Origin: Pseudomonas prosekii
Lineage (GTDB): Bacteria; Pseudomonadota; Gammaproteobacteria; Pseudomonadales; Pseudomonadaceae
Length of the DNA stretch: 64,000 bases
Reading direction: 5' to 3'
NCBI RefSeq assembly: GCF_900105155.1
Contig: NZ_LT629762.1
Location: forward strand, 1,178,001 to 1,242,000
Shown here: piece after piece, positions 53,060 to 62,640 of the stretch
Layout: every line of letters begins with the position of its first letter
Numbering within the stretch: the first letter of the stretch is position 1
Made by a program: the position numbers and the translations under genes
The notes under the pieces: generated by a model
The model's database searches: none
Told to the model about the DNA's origin: nothing
The model's input: the letters and a program-made list of their open reading frames with translations, nothing else

Positions 53060-54037
53060 ATGAATCGATCACTGCGCCGTTTCGCCCTCGCCGCCAGTTG
53101 CATGCTCTTCGCCGGCCAATTGATGGCCGAGCCAAAACGCCCGGAATGCATCGCCCCGGCCTCCCCCGGCGGTGGTTTCGACCTGACCTGCAAACTGGTG
53201 CAAAGCGCGCTGGTGAACGAAAAACTCCTGAGCAAACCGATGCGCGTGACCTACATGCCCGGCGGTGTCGGCGCGGTGGCGTACAACGCGGTGGTCGCGC
53301 AGCGCCCGGCCGATGCCGGCACGCTGGTGGCGTGGTCCAGCGGTTCGCTGCTGAACCTGGCACAAGGCAAGTTCGGCCGTTTCGATGAAAACGCCGTGCG
53401 CTGGCTGGCGGCGGTCGGCACCAGCTACGGCGCCATCGCAGTGAAGAGCGATTCGCCTTACAAGACGCTGGACGATCTCGTTCAGGCGCTGAAGAAAGAT
53501 CCGAGCAAAGTGGTAATCGGTTCCGGCGGCACCGTCGGCAGCCAGGACTGGATGCAAACCGCGCTGATCGCCAAGGCTGCCGGGATCAACCCGCGCGACC
53601 TGCGTTACGTCGCCCTCGAAGGTGGCGGCGAAATCGCCACCGCGCTGCTCGGCGGCCACATCCAGGTCGGCAGCACCGACATCTCCGACTCCATGCCGCA
53701 CATCCAGAGCGGCGACATGCGCTTGCTCGCGGTGTTCTCCGACAAGCGTCTGGACGAGCCGGAAATGAAAGACATCCCGACCGCCAAAGAGCAAGGCTAC
53801 GACATCGTCTGGCCGGTGGTGCGCGGCTTCTACCTTGGGCCGAAGGTCAGCGACGAAGACTACGCGTGGTGGAAAGATGCCTTCGACAAGCTGCTGGCGT
53901 CCGAAGATTTCGCCAAGTTGCGCGATCAGCGTGAACTGTTCCCGTTCGCCATGACCGGCCAGGAACTGGACACCTACGTGAAGAAGCAAGTCGCGGACTA
54001 CAAAGTGCTGGCCAAAGAGTTCGGCCTGATCCAGTGA
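53060..54037 (+). CDS. tctC: Tripartite tricarboxylate transporter substrate-binding protein TctC
   Basis: A 325-residue periplasmic protein with signal peptide MNRSLRRFALAASCMLFAGQ and the TctC/Bug fold: CIAPASPGGGFDLTCKLVQ and YMPGGVGAVAYN form the ligand loops. It captures citrate or related tricarboxylates for TctAB. CTGGAG precedes the ATG. First gene of tctCBA. Confidence 0.92.
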   Translation: MNRSLRRFALAASCMLFAGQLMAEPKRPECIAPASPGGGFDLTCKLVQSALVNEKLLSKPMRVTYMPGGVGAVAYNAVVAQRPADAGTLVAWSSGSLLNLAQGKFGRFDENAVRWLAAVGTSYGAIAVKSDSPYKTLDDLVQALKKDPSKVVIGSGGTVGSQDWMQTALIAKAAGINPRDLRYVALEGGGEIATALLGGHIQVGSTDISDSMPHIQSGDMRLLAVFSDKRLDEPEMKDIPTAKEQGYDIVWPVVRGFYLGPKVSDEDYAWWKDAFDKLLASEDFAKLRDQRELFPFAMTGQELDTYVKKQVADYKVLAKEFGLIQ

Positions 54038-54095
54038 TCGCCTCTGTCTAGCGGCGGCGGCCCCGGTTCTCGGGGGCGCGGCCCAGGAGTTTTGC

Positions 54096-54554
54096 ATGCT
54101 CTTACAACGCATTTTTGCTGCGGTGCTGCTGGCGGCTTGCGCCGGTCTGGCGCTGATGGCGTGGCCGTATCAAGCGGCTTTCTCCTACGAACCTGTAGGA
54201 CCCCGGGCGTTTCCACTGTTGATGCTGGGCCTGATGGGCCTCGGTCTGCTCTACATGCTGTTTCGCCCAACCCCAATCGTGCACAGCGATGACGACCCGC
54301 AACTCGACCGCCAGACCCTGAACAAAATCGGCATCTGCATCGTGCTGCTGCTGATCTTCGCCGGGTTGTTCGAACCTTTGGGTTTCATCCTCAGCAGCGT
54401 CTTGATCGGTATCCCGATGGCGCGCCTGTACGGCGGGCGCTGGCTGCCCAGCATCGTCGTCACCACGCTGATGGGCGTTGGCCTCTACTTGCTGTTCGAC
54501 AAGTTGATGGACGTGCCGCTGCCCCTCGGGCTGCTCGACGTTCTGGAGAACTGA
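54096..54554 (+). CDS. tctB: Tripartite tricarboxylate transporter small subunit TctB
   Basis: A 152-residue protein with four membrane helices (IFAAVLLAACAGLALMAWPY, FPLLMLGLMGLGLLYMLF, IGICIVLLLIFAGLFEPLGF, VVTTLMGVGLYLLFDKLM). It is the small membrane subunit of the tripartite carrier, 58 bases after tctC and one base before tctA. Confidence 0.9.
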   Translation: MLLQRIFAAVLLAACAGLALMAWPYQAAFSYEPVGPRAFPLLMLGLMGLGLLYMLFRPTPIVHSDDDPQLDRQTLNKIGICIVLLLIFAGLFEPLGFILSSVLIGIPMARLYGGRWLPSIVVTTLMGVGLYLLFDKLMDVPLPLGLLDVLEN

Positions 54555-54555
54555 T

Positions 54556-56068
54556 ATGGATACGTTTGGCTATTTGGGCCAGGGTTTCGGCGTCGCGCTG
54601 AGCCCGTACAACCTGGTAACCGCGCTGTGCGGCACGCTGATCGGCACCGTCGTCGGCCTGTTGCCGGGCCTGGGACCGATCAACGGCGTGGCGTTGCTGA
54701 TCCCGATTGCGTTCGCGTTGGGTTTGCCGCCGGAATCGGCGTTGATCCTGTTGGCGGCGGTGTACCTGGGCTGCGAATACGGCGGGCGGATCAGCTCGAT
54801 TCTGCTCAACATTCCCGGCGAAGCATCGACCGTCATGACCACCCTCGACGGTTACCCGATGGCCCGCAAAGGCTTGGCCGGCGTGGCGTTGTCGCTGTCG
54901 GCGTGGAGCTCGTTCATCGGCGCGTTTATTGCGACCTGCGGCATGGTGCTGTTCGCCCCGCTGCTGGCGAAATGGGCGATAGCTTTCGGCCCGGCGGAAT
55001 ACTTTGTGTTGATGGTGTTCGCGATTGTCTGCCTCGGCGGCATGGCCGGGGATCGACCGCTGAAGACCTTTATTGCGGCGCTGATCGGGCTGTTTCTGTC
55101 GACCGTCGGCATCGATGCCAACAGCGGCGTTTACCGTTTTACCGGCGACAACATCCATTTGACCGACGGCATTCAGTTCGTCGTGCTGGTGTTGGGGCTG
55201 TTCTCGATCAGCGAAATTCTGTTGCTGCTGGAAAACCCACCGCGGCCAGGAAGCGGTCAAAGCCACCGGGCGCATGATGTTCAACTTCAAGGAAGCGTCT
55301 TCGGTGTTCGTGGTGAACATCCGTTGCGGCTTGCTCGGGTTCATCATGGGCGTGTTGCCGGGTGCCGGCGCGACCCTCGCCAGCGCCGTCGCGTACATGA
55401 CCGAAAAGCGCATCGCCGGGGCCAAAGGCACGTTCGGCCAAGGTGACATGCGCGGCCTCGCCGCACCGGAAACCGCAATCGGCGCTTCGGCCTGCGGTGC
55501 ATTGGTGCCGATGCTGACCCTCGGCGTGCCGGGTTCGGGCACCACGGCGGTAATGATCGGCGCGCTGTCGCTGTACAACATCACGCCCGGCCCGCTGCTG
55601 TTTCAGCAACAACCGGACATCGTCTGGGGCCTGATTGCGTCGCTGTTCATCGCCAACATCATGCTGGTGATCCTCAACATTCCGATGATCCGTATCTTCA
55701 CCCGCATCCTCGCCGTGCCGAACTGGGCGCTGGTGCCGGTGATCGCGATCATTACCGGGATCGGCGTGTACGCGGTGCACGCGACCACGTTCGACCTGTT
55801 CCTGATGGTCGGCATCGGCATCTTCGGTTACATCCTGCGCAAACTGGACTTCCCGTTGTCGCCGGTTTTGCTCGGCTTCATCCTCGGCGGTCTGATGGAG
55901 CAGAACCTGCGTCGTGCGCTGTCGATTTCCAACGGTGCGCTGGAAATCCTCTGGTCGAGCCCGATCACCTTCGGCGTCTGGGTGCTGACCGCGCTGATGC
56001 TGCTGATGCCGATGGTGCGGATCTGGCGCAAACGTTCGGTCGCGCGGCGCGCCCTCGCCGATGTCTGA
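54556..56068 (+). pseudogene. tctA: Tripartite tricarboxylate transporter large subunit TctA, frameshifted
   Basis: The first frame (54556 on) encodes the TctA N-terminal half: GTVVGLLPGLGPINGVALLI, NIPGEASTVMTTLDGYPMAR, up to LGLFSISEILLLLE. The frame then changes: the continuing TctA sequence KTHRGQEAVKATGRMMFNFK, VNIRCGLLGFIMGVLPGAGA and GVPGSGTTAVMIGALS lies one base further on, to 56068. The break is at GGAAAACCCACC (about 55228-55240); gaa-aaa-acc-cac would need two more A. Sum of both parts is the normal length of about 504 residues. Either a real loss of the carrier or a homopolymer sequencing error. Confidence 0.88.
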
Positions 56069-57098
56069 TCGACCCTTCAAAACCTGGTGGGGAACACCGC
56101 TGGTCGGTCTGCTCGGCGGTTACCTCGCCAGCCAGATCGGCTGGCCGTTGCCGTGGATGGTCGGCTCGTTGCTGGCGATTATCCTCGTGCGCTGCCTGAC
56201 GCCGTGGCAATTGGCGGAAATCCCTGGCGGACGCAAGTGCGGCCAGTGGATCGTCGGCATCGGCATCGGCCTGCACTTCACCCCCGTGGTGATGGAGCAG
56301 GTGTTGAGCCACTTCGGTCTGATTTTCTTCGGCGCGTTGGTCACCAGCCTGTCCAGCGTGGTCGGGGTCTGGTTGATGCGGCGTACCGGCGAGGACCGCG
56401 CCACGGCGTTTTTTTCCAGCATGCCCGGCGGCTCCGGCGAGATGGTCAACCTCGGCGCGCGCAACGGCGCGGTGCTCAGCCGGGTCGCGGCGGGGCAAAG
56501 TTTGCGGGTGTTGGTGGTGGTGTTGTGTGTGCCGGCAGCGTTCAAATATTTGCTCGGCGACGGCACACCGATCTCCCACGCCGGCACCGTCGATTGGCAA
56601 TGGCTGGCAATTCTATTCCCGGCGGGCGCACTGCTCGCCTGGGCCTGGCAGCGTTTACGGCAACCCAATCCGTGGCTGTTCGGGCCGTTGCTAGTGAGTG
56701 CGGCGGTGAGCATCGGTTGGGATTTGCACATCAGTTTGCCGGACGGCGGCAGCCAGATCGGCCAATGGCTGATCGGCAGCGGCCTGGGTTGTCACTTCAA
56801 TCGACAGTTTTTCCGGCGCGCGCCGTCGTTTATGGGCCGCACGTTGATCGGCACGGTGTTGACCATGTTGATCGCTACAGCGGCGGCATTGGGATTGAGC
56901 GCGTTGACGCACCTGGATTTGCGTTCGCTGACGCTGGGCATGATGCCCGGCGGGATTGCCGAGATGAGCCTGACCGCAGAAACCCTGCAACTCTCGGTGC
57001 CGCTGGTGACGGCGATGCAGGTGATGCGATTGCTGTTCGTACTGTTTCTGGCGGAGCCGTTGTTCAGGTATTGGAATCGGTTGCCGGAGTCAGTCTGA
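56061..57098 (+). CDS. AbrB family membrane protein
   Basis: The 345-residue protein has about ten membrane helices and an internal duplication: GTPLVGLLGGYLASQIGWPL pairs with the later QIGQWLIGSGLGCHFN part, and MPGGSGEMVNLGARNGA with MPGGIAEMSLTAETL. That doubling is the hallmark of the Pfam AbrB family (not the DNA-binding AbrB). It starts within the last codons of tctA, so belongs to the same operon, and may be a transporter or regulator of it. Confidence 0.82.
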   Translation: MSDRPFKTWWGTPLVGLLGGYLASQIGWPLPWMVGSLLAIILVRCLTPWQLAEIPGGRKCGQWIVGIGIGLHFTPVVMEQVLSHFGLIFFGALVTSLSSVVGVWLMRRTGEDRATAFFSSMPGGSGEMVNLGARNGAVLSRVAAGQSLRVLVVVLCVPAAFKYLLGDGTPISHAGTVDWQWLAILFPAGALLAWAWQRLRQPNPWLFGPLLVSAAVSIGWDLHISLPDGGSQIGQWLIGSGLGCHFNRQFFRRAPSFMGRTLIGTVLTMLIATAAALGLSALTHLDLRSLTLGMMPGGIAEMSLTAETLQLSVPLVTAMQVMRLLFVLFLAEPLFRYWNRLPESV

Positions 57099-57112
57099 TA
57101 GACCGAGGTGCC

Positions 57113-57182
57113 TTCTTCGCGGGCAAGCCTCGCTCCTACAGGATCTGTGCAGGACCTGTAGGAGCGAGGCTTGCCCGCGAAG
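57113..57182. repeat. REP hairpin
   Basis: TTCGCGGGCAAGCCTCGCTC and complement with a short central region (ACAGGATCTGTGCAGGACCTGT). Lies between convergent abrB-like and ung. Confidence 0.92.
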
Positions 57183-57185
57183 CTT

Positions 57186-57878
57186 TTAGACCGGCGGCAA
57201 GCGCCACTCAATCGGCGTTTCGCCATTCTGCTCGAGAAATTTGTTGGTCCGGCTGAAATGTCCACATCCCAGAAACCCGCGGTACGCCGACAGCGGCGAC
57301 GGATGCACCGAGGTCAGCACCAAGTGCTTGGTCGCATCGATCAGCTTCTGTTTGCTCTGGGCATGCGCGCCCCACAGCATGAACACCAGATGCGGTTGAT
57401 GTGCGCTGACCACTTCAATGATCCGATCAGTGAAAAACTGCCAGCCTTTATCCTTGTGCGCGTTGGCGTTGGCGCGCTCGACGGTCATGGTGGTGTTGAG
57501 CATCAACACGCCCTGATCGGCCCAACTCTGCAAATAACCGTGGTTCGGGATGTCGATGTTGAGGTCGCGTTTCAACTCTTTATAGATGTTCACCAGCGAC
57601 GGCGGCGCCGGCACGCCCGGTTGCACCGAAAAACACAAACCATGCGCCTGACCCGGGCCGTGGTAAGGGTCCTGGCCGAGGATCACGACTTTTACCTTGT
57701 CCAGCGGCGTCGAGTTGAGCGCGTTGAAAATCATCGGCCCCGGCGGGTAGATCTCCTTGCCCGCCGCGCGTTCCTGTTGCAGGAAAGCGCGCAACTCTGC
57801 CATGTAAGGCTGGTCGAACTCAGCACGCAGTGCCTCCTTCCAGCTCGGTTCGAGTTTGATACGGTCGTCAGCAGTCAT
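57186..57878 (-). CDS. ung: Uracil-DNA glycosylase
   Basis: The 230-residue family 1 UDG has the catalytic motif [18 protein letters not shown] with its Asp, the uracil-site LLLNT-like segment [10 protein letters not shown], and [17 protein letters not shown] with the catalytic His and DNA-intercalating loop. It removes uracil from DNA. Two in-frame Met lie close upstream; [11 protein letters not shown] is taken as start by family pattern. Confidence 0.95.
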   Translation of the reverse strand: MTADDRIKLEPSWKEALRAEFDQPYMAELRAFLQQERAAGKEIYPPGPMIFNALNSTPLDKVKVVILGQDPYHGPGQAHGLCFSVQPGVPAPPSLVNIYKELKRDLNIDIPNHGYLQSWADQGVLMLNTTMTVERANANAHKDKGWQFFTDRIIEVVSAHQPHLVFMLWGAHAQSKQKLIDATKHLVLTSVHPSPLSAYRGFLGCGHFSRTNKFLEQNGETPIEWRLPPV

Positions 57879-58010
57879 GGTCATACCCGGCAAAATCAAT
57901 GGGGCGAACCCTAGGAAAGCTGGGCAGGCTTGTCAATTGATCTGACGCACATCCGGCATTTTCCTGCGCAGCGATCATACTGAACGCTCAAATTCCCGAT
58001 CGAGGTCACG

Positions 58011-59123
58011 ATGAATCTGCACTTCGAAGAACTCACCGGCACCGACGGCGCGCGCATCGGCATCGCCAGCCTGGATGCCGAAAAGTCGTTGAACGCCCTG
58101 TCCCTGCCGATGATCAACGCCCTGCGCGATCAACTCGACGCGTGGGCCAAAGAGCCGCAAATCGTCTGCGTCCTGCTGCGCGGCAATGGCGCCAAAGCCT
58201 TCTGCGCTGGCGGCGAGGTGCGCAGCCTGGTCGAAGCTTGCCGCAACCACCCCGGCGAAGTGCCGCCACTGGCCGCGCAATTCTTTGCCGCGGAATACCG
58301 CCTCGACTTCAAACTGCACACTTACCCAAAACCACTGATCTGCTGGGGCCACGGTTACGTGCTCGGCGGCGGCATGGGCCTTTTGCAAGGCGCGAGCACG
58401 CGGATTGTCACGCCGAGCAGCCGTTTGGCGATGCCGGAAATCAGCATCGGTTTGTACCCGGACGTCGGCGCCAGTTGGTTCCTGTCGCGGCTGCCGGGCA
58501 AGCTCGGGTTGTTCCTCGGTTTGACCGGCGCGCACATGAATGCGCGGGACGCCATCGATCTCGACCTCGCCGACCGCTTCCTGCTCGACGAGCAGCAAGA
58601 AGAGCTGATCGAAGGTTTACTGCAGTTAAATTGGCAGGAACAGACCGCGATGCAACTCAACAGTCTGTTCAAAGCCTTGCAGCAGGAAGCCACGGCGCAG
58701 ATGCCTGAAGCGCAATGGTTGCCGCGCCGCGTGCAGATCGACGAATTGCTGGATGTCAGCGATGTGCGCTGTGCCTGGAAAGCCATCACTGCGTTGCGCG
58801 ATACCAGTGATCCACTGCTCAGCCGCGCCGCGAAAACCATGAGCGAGGGCTCGCCGGTGACCGCTCATCTGGTCTGGGAACAAATCGTCCGCGCGCGGCA
58901 CTTGTCGCTGGCCGAGGTTTTTCAGATGGAATACACGCTGAGCCTCAATTGCTGCCGTCACCCGGAATTCAGCGAAGGCGTGCGCGCGCGGTTGATCGAC
59001 AAGGATCAAAAGCCGCATTGGCATTGGCCGGACATCAACAACGTGCCGGATGCGGTGGTAGAGGCGCACTTTCACAAGGTGTGGGAGGGGCGGCATCCGC
59101 TGGCGGATTTGACTGATTACTGA
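58011..59123 (+). CDS. Enoyl-CoA hydratase/isomerase family protein, 3-hydroxyisobutyryl-CoA hydrolase-like
   Basis: A 370-residue crotonase-fold enzyme, the length of HIBYL-CoA hydrolases rather than of hydratases (about 260). The oxyanion-hole segments are LRGNGAKAFCAGGEVRSL and WGHGYVLGGGMGLLQGAS; MPEISIGLYPDVGASWFL carries the catalytic Glu/Asp positions of the hydrolase group. HIBYL-CoA hydrolysis belongs to valine breakdown. It is a single gene, divergent from ung. Confidence 0.82.
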   Translation: MNLHFEELTGTDGARIGIASLDAEKSLNALSLPMINALRDQLDAWAKEPQIVCVLLRGNGAKAFCAGGEVRSLVEACRNHPGEVPPLAAQFFAAEYRLDFKLHTYPKPLICWGHGYVLGGGMGLLQGASTRIVTPSSRLAMPEISIGLYPDVGASWFLSRLPGKLGLFLGLTGAHMNARDAIDLDLADRFLLDEQQEELIEGLLQLNWQEQTAMQLNSLFKALQQEATAQMPEAQWLPRRVQIDELLDVSDVRCAWKAITALRDTSDPLLSRAAKTMSEGSPVTAHLVWEQIVRARHLSLAEVFQMEYTLSLNCCRHPEFSEGVRARLIDKDQKPHWHWPDINNVPDAVVEAHFHKVWEGRHPLADLTDY

Positions 59124-59133
59124 AAATCCACGC

Positions 59134-59166
59134 AAAAAAAAGCGGCGCTTGATGCGCCGCTTTTTT
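59134..59166. terminator. Bidirectional terminator
   Basis: AAGCGGCGC-TTGAT-GCGCCGCTT with flanking A- and T-runs, between the convergent hydrolase-like gene and lipoprotein gene. Confidence 0.93.
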
Positions 59167-59177
59167 GTATCCGTCGA

Positions 59178-59612
59178 TTAACGGTGATTGCCTCGGCCAC
59201 CGCGACCGTCCCGGCCGTCGTGGTCACCGCGTCCGCCGCGATGATCTCTGCCGCCGCCGCGCCGGTCGTTGTCCCAGTTGCCCCGGTGGCGGCCATCCCA
59301 GCCACCTCGATCATGTCCTTGCCAGCCACGGTTCTGCGACTGGTAATAGCGCGGTGGCGCTTGGTAATGGCGCGGTTGCGCCTGGTAATAACGCGGCGCC
59401 GAGTAGTAACGCGGAGCCGGCTGATAGTAACGCGGTGCTGGTTGGTAATAGCGTGGAGCCGCGTAATAGCTGCCACCGCCCGAGTAATAAGCCGGTGCGG
59501 GGGATGAGTAGACCTGAGAACTGTAGTAGCTGCCTCCTTCTCCGTAGGAATAGGGAACACATGCGCCAAGGGAAAAACTCAACACGACCAGCAGAAAAAT
59601 TCGGTGATACAT
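59178..59612 (-). CDS. Tyr/Pro- and Arg/Gly-rich repeat lipoprotein
   Basis: The 144-residue protein has a lipoprotein signal (MYHRIFLLVVLSFSLGAC, lipobox LGAC). Residues 45-90 hold six or more units of PRYYQPA type; the tail from about 95 is rich in Gly, Arg, Asp and His (RGGGRDHRGGRGDHDGRDGR). No enzymatic motif. Probably an outer-membrane-anchored, low-complexity protein; the Tyr repeats could bind surface polymer or stack, which is only a guess. Confidence 0.7.
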   Translation of the reverse strand: MYHRIFLLVVLSFSLGACVPYSYGEGGSYYSSQVYSSPAPAYYSGGGSYYAAPRYYQPAPRYYQPAPRYYSAPRYYQAQPRHYQAPPRYYQSQNRGWQGHDRGGWDGRHRGNWDNDRRGGGRDHRGGRGDHDGRDGRGGRGNHR

Positions 59613-59877
59613 GGCGGCCTCCTGGACCGCGAGTGACCAAACCAGCGACGCTGGCAGGCAACAGTCAATTGTTGGCGACTGTCGAAAGATCAGACATCGA
59701 TTTCAGAATCTGGTGCGCTGTTGAAACACGTTGAAACATGTCGCCGATGAAAGGTTTTTCATTCTCGGCATGAATACAGCGCGTTGGAGGGGCAAATAGC
59801 CACGCGTTATTGCGCAGTTATTTGCGCGCCATGCCACTAGAATGCTTGCCATCGGGTCATTGCCAACGGAACCGCCC

Positions 59878-61365
59878 ATGCCGCTTCGCTCGCCGCTGTA
59901 TTCCCAACGTTCGTTGGTCCTGACGCTGATTGCCTTGCTCGGGGCCGGGTTCCTCGCCACCTCGTTTCTGAGTTACTACGCCTCGCGAGCGTCGATTCGC
60001 GACAACATCGTCAACACCGAATTGCCGCTGACGTCCGACACCGTTTATTCGGAAATCCAGAAAGACCTTGTCAGACCGATCCTTATTTCTTCGATGATGT
60101 CGCGCGACACGTTCATGCGCGATTGGGTGGTCAACGGCGAGCACAATCCCGAGCAAATGACCCGTTACCTCAACGAGGTCATGACCCATTACGGCGCCTA
60201 CACGGCGTTTTTCGTCTCCAATAGCAGCCTGACCTATTACCACGCCAAAGGCGTGCTCAAGCAGATCCGCGCCGATGAGCCGCGCGACGCCTGGTATTTC
60301 CGCGTGCGCGACATGGCCGAGCCCTACGAAATCAACGTCGACCCGGACTTGGCGAACAAGGACAACCTGACGTTTTTCATCAATTACAAAGTCTATGACT
60401 ACAGCAACCGCTTCATCGGCGCGGCGGGCGTCGGGTTGACGGTGGATGCGGTGATCAAGTTGATCGACAAGTATCAGCAGCGTTATCAACGCAGCGTTTA
60501 CTTCGTCGACACCTTCGGCCGACTGGTGCTGACCGGCGCCGAGGGAGGCCCGCAAGGTGCACGCGCCGGGCAGAGCCTGGGCGAACTCGAAAGTATGAAG
60601 GGCCTGGTCAGCCAATTGCCGAAACCGCACAGCGGCAGCTACGAATATTCCGTGCACGGCCAGGGTCATTTTCTCAACGTGCGGTTTATCCCCGAGCTGA
60701 ACTGGTACCTGTTCGTCGATAAGCGCGAGGACGGCGCGCTGAGTGAAATCCGCCAGTCGCTGTACCTCAACCTGCTGATCTGCCTGCTCGTGACGCTGGT
60801 GGTGCTGGTCCTGCTCAACCGCGTGGTCAGCCGCTATCAAGGCAAGATCCAGGCCCAGGCAACCCTCGACAGCCTGACCGAATTGCCCAACCGCCGTGGC
60901 TTCGACCTGTTGGCCGCGCAAGCCATGCACGAAGCCGAACGCGAGCCGAAACCGCTGACCGCGATGTTGCTCGACCTCGACCATTTCAAGGCATTGAACG
61001 ACACCTATGGTCACCTCGCCGGCGATCAGGTGTTGATCGGCTTCGCCCGCGACTTGCAGAGTTGCCTGCGCCAGTCCGACATCGTCTGTCGCTGGGGCGG
61101 CGAGGAATTCATCGTGCTGTTGAAGGATACCGACGGTGAGACCGGTCAGAAAATTGCCGAGAAAATTCGTCAACATGTGCAGGATCAGCGTTATGCCTAC
61201 AACGGTGACGACCTGCGTCTGACGGTCAGCATCGGTTTGACGACGTTGCAGCCGGATGAAACCTTGCACACGCTGCTGTCCCGGGCCGATCATGCGATGT
61301 ACCGCGCCAAACAGGCCGGGCGCAACCGCACCTGCGTGGAAATGCCCCACTCGGTTTATGAATGA
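59878..61365 (+). CDS. Diguanylate cyclase with periplasmic sensor domain
   Basis: A 495-residue protein: membrane helix 1 (SLVLTLIALLGAGFLATSFL), periplasmic Cache-like sensor (about 40-300, YSEIQKDLVRPILISSMMSR), helix 2 (NLLICLLVTLVVLVLLNRVV) and a GGDEF domain. The active site is GGEEF in VCRWGGEEFIVLL; RQSD five residues before it is a product-inhibition I-site. It should make cyclic-di-GMP. Start at ATG 59878. Confidence 0.92.
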   Translation: MPLRSPLYSQRSLVLTLIALLGAGFLATSFLSYYASRASIRDNIVNTELPLTSDTVYSEIQKDLVRPILISSMMSRDTFMRDWVVNGEHNPEQMTRYLNEVMTHYGAYTAFFVSNSSLTYYHAKGVLKQIRADEPRDAWYFRVRDMAEPYEINVDPDLANKDNLTFFINYKVYDYSNRFIGAAGVGLTVDAVIKLIDKYQQRYQRSVYFVDTFGRLVLTGAEGGPQGARAGQSLGELESMKGLVSQLPKPHSGSYEYSVHGQGHFLNVRFIPELNWYLFVDKREDGALSEIRQSLYLNLLICLLVTLVVLVLLNRVVSRYQGKIQAQATLDSLTELPNRRGFDLLAAQAMHEAEREPKPLTAMLLDLDHFKALNDTYGHLAGDQVLIGFARDLQSCLRQSDIVCRWGGEEFIVLLKDTDGETGQKIAEKIRQHVQDQRYAYNGDDLRLTVSIGLTTLQPDETLHTLLSRADHAMYRAKQAGRNRTCVEMPHSVYE

Positions 61366-61383
61366 CTTTTGAACAATGACTCA

Positions 61384-61602
61384 ATGAACAAACCTGATCA
61401 CTGCCCGGCCTGCGGCGCGCCCAACGACTGCAGCCTGGCCGACCCAAGAACCGCCGATCGCCCCTGCTGGTGTTACGGCGTAAGCATCGATCCGGCAGTC
61501 CTCGAAGCGTTGCCGGCGCAGCTGCGCGATATTTCCTGTCTGTGCCCGCGTTGCGCGCAAGTCGAGGCGCAGCTGCAAGCAGCCGCGCGGCCGATCACGT
61601 AA
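61384..61602 (+). CDS. Cysteine-rich CWC family protein
   Basis: A 72-residue protein with cysteines in HCPACGAPNDC, PCWCYG (the CWC motif) and ISCLCPRCA. These probably bind zinc. Function unknown; lies 18 bases after the cyclase gene and 34 before rsuA. Confidence 0.8.
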   Translation: MNKPDHCPACGAPNDCSLADPRTADRPCWCYGVSIDPAVLEALPAQLRDISCLCPRCAQVEAQLQAAARPIT

Positions 61603-61636
61603 GATGCCCGCCCCTTTTCTGTCCGATTTTTAACCG

Positions 61637-62329
61637 ATGCGTGTAGACCGTTTCCTCAGCAACTTGCCGCGTTTCAACCGTCAGCAGGTTCGTCTGTTGC
61701 TGGTGGAAAAACGCGTGCGCGTTGACGGAAAAGTCGTCAGCGACCCGCACGCCGACGTGCTGGAGTTCAGCCGCGTCGAAGTCGATGACGACGTGCTGCA
61801 AATCGGCAAACCGGCGCGCTACTTCATGCTCAACAAACCGCCCGGCTGCGTCAGCGCCACACGCGATCCACACCATCCGACGGTGCTCGACCTGATCGAC
61901 GAACCGCACAAGGACGACCTGCACATCGCCGGGCGCCTGGATTTCAATACCACCGGCCTGATGATCATTACCAACGATGGCAGTTGGTCGCGGCGCCTGA
62001 CTCAGCCGCAGACCAAACTGCCGAAGGTCTATTACGTCGAAACCGAACAGGAAATCGGCCCGGAGTATGCAGTCACCTTCAACCAAGGGCTGTACTTCGC
62101 GTTCGAGGACCTGACCACGCAACCTGCCGAATTGGTGCTGCTCGGACCGAAGTCGGCGCGGTTGAGCATCGTCGAGGGTCGTTACCATCAGGTGAAGCGC
62201 ATGTTCGGCCATTTCGACAACAAGGTGCTGCGCCTGCACCGCGAAAGCATGGGCCCGCTGCTGCTCGATAACGCGCTAAAACCGGGCGAGTATCGCGCAC
62301 TGCGCACCGAAGAGATCCATTTGATCTAA
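61637..62329 (+). CDS. rsuA: Ribosomal small subunit pseudouridine synthase RsuA
   Basis: A 230-residue protein: N-terminal S4 RNA-binding domain (RVDRFLSNLPRFNRQQVRLL) and the catalytic core with Asp in IAGRLDFNTTGLMIITND and KRMFGHFDNKVLRLHR. RsuA modifies U516 of 16S rRNA. The RluB/E/F group is similar; length and the S4 domain favour RsuA. Confidence 0.87.
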   Translation: MRVDRFLSNLPRFNRQQVRLLLVEKRVRVDGKVVSDPHADVLEFSRVEVDDDVLQIGKPARYFMLNKPPGCVSATRDPHHPTVLDLIDEPHKDDLHIAGRLDFNTTGLMIITNDGSWSRRLTQPQTKLPKVYYVETEQEIGPEYAVTFNQGLYFAFEDLTTQPAELVLLGPKSARLSIVEGRYHQVKRMFGHFDNKVLRLHRESMGPLLLDNALKPGEYRALRTEEIHLI

Positions 62330-62640
62330 GCAGGCGACCGCTCAGCAGAAGTTGTCGAACAATTTACCGATGCCACTTGCGTGACCGCGTCGCCCCTGCT
62401 TGAATCAGGTCGTCGGCCGAAATGTGACCGACGAGTCACAACATACTTCTAAGAAACTTTTTGCCGGTAGAGAACCCTCAGGTTCCGCTGTTCCCCGGCA
62501 GACTGCCCGCCAATAACAATACCCGTCGACCTGCCTTACCGGATCGACATGGGCCTGCAAATTCCAGGCGTATGCCTACCTGTCACAAAGCTCGTGCAAT
62601 CTCATTTGCGCGCATACCCGCTTGCCAGGAGTCTTACGAC
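62330..62640. other. Leader of phaG
   Basis: A 311-base stretch without a gene. GTCGG-CCGAC inverted repeat with 11-base loop lies near 62411-62432. No confident promoter could be named. Confidence 0.4.

Noticed and set aside
54556..56068. Programmed frameshift in tctA
   Set aside because: The site GGAAAACCC is not a known slippery heptamer, and other TctA proteins are encoded in one frame; a mutation or sequencing error is simpler.
59857..61350. Open frame of 497 codons opposite the diguanylate cyclase
   Set aside because: Antisense shadow; His/Gln/Val-rich with no recognisable domain.
62461..62640. 60-codon N-terminal extension of phaG
   Set aside because: PhaG family members begin at MRPEIAVL; the extra part is Pro/Arg-rich leader sequence.
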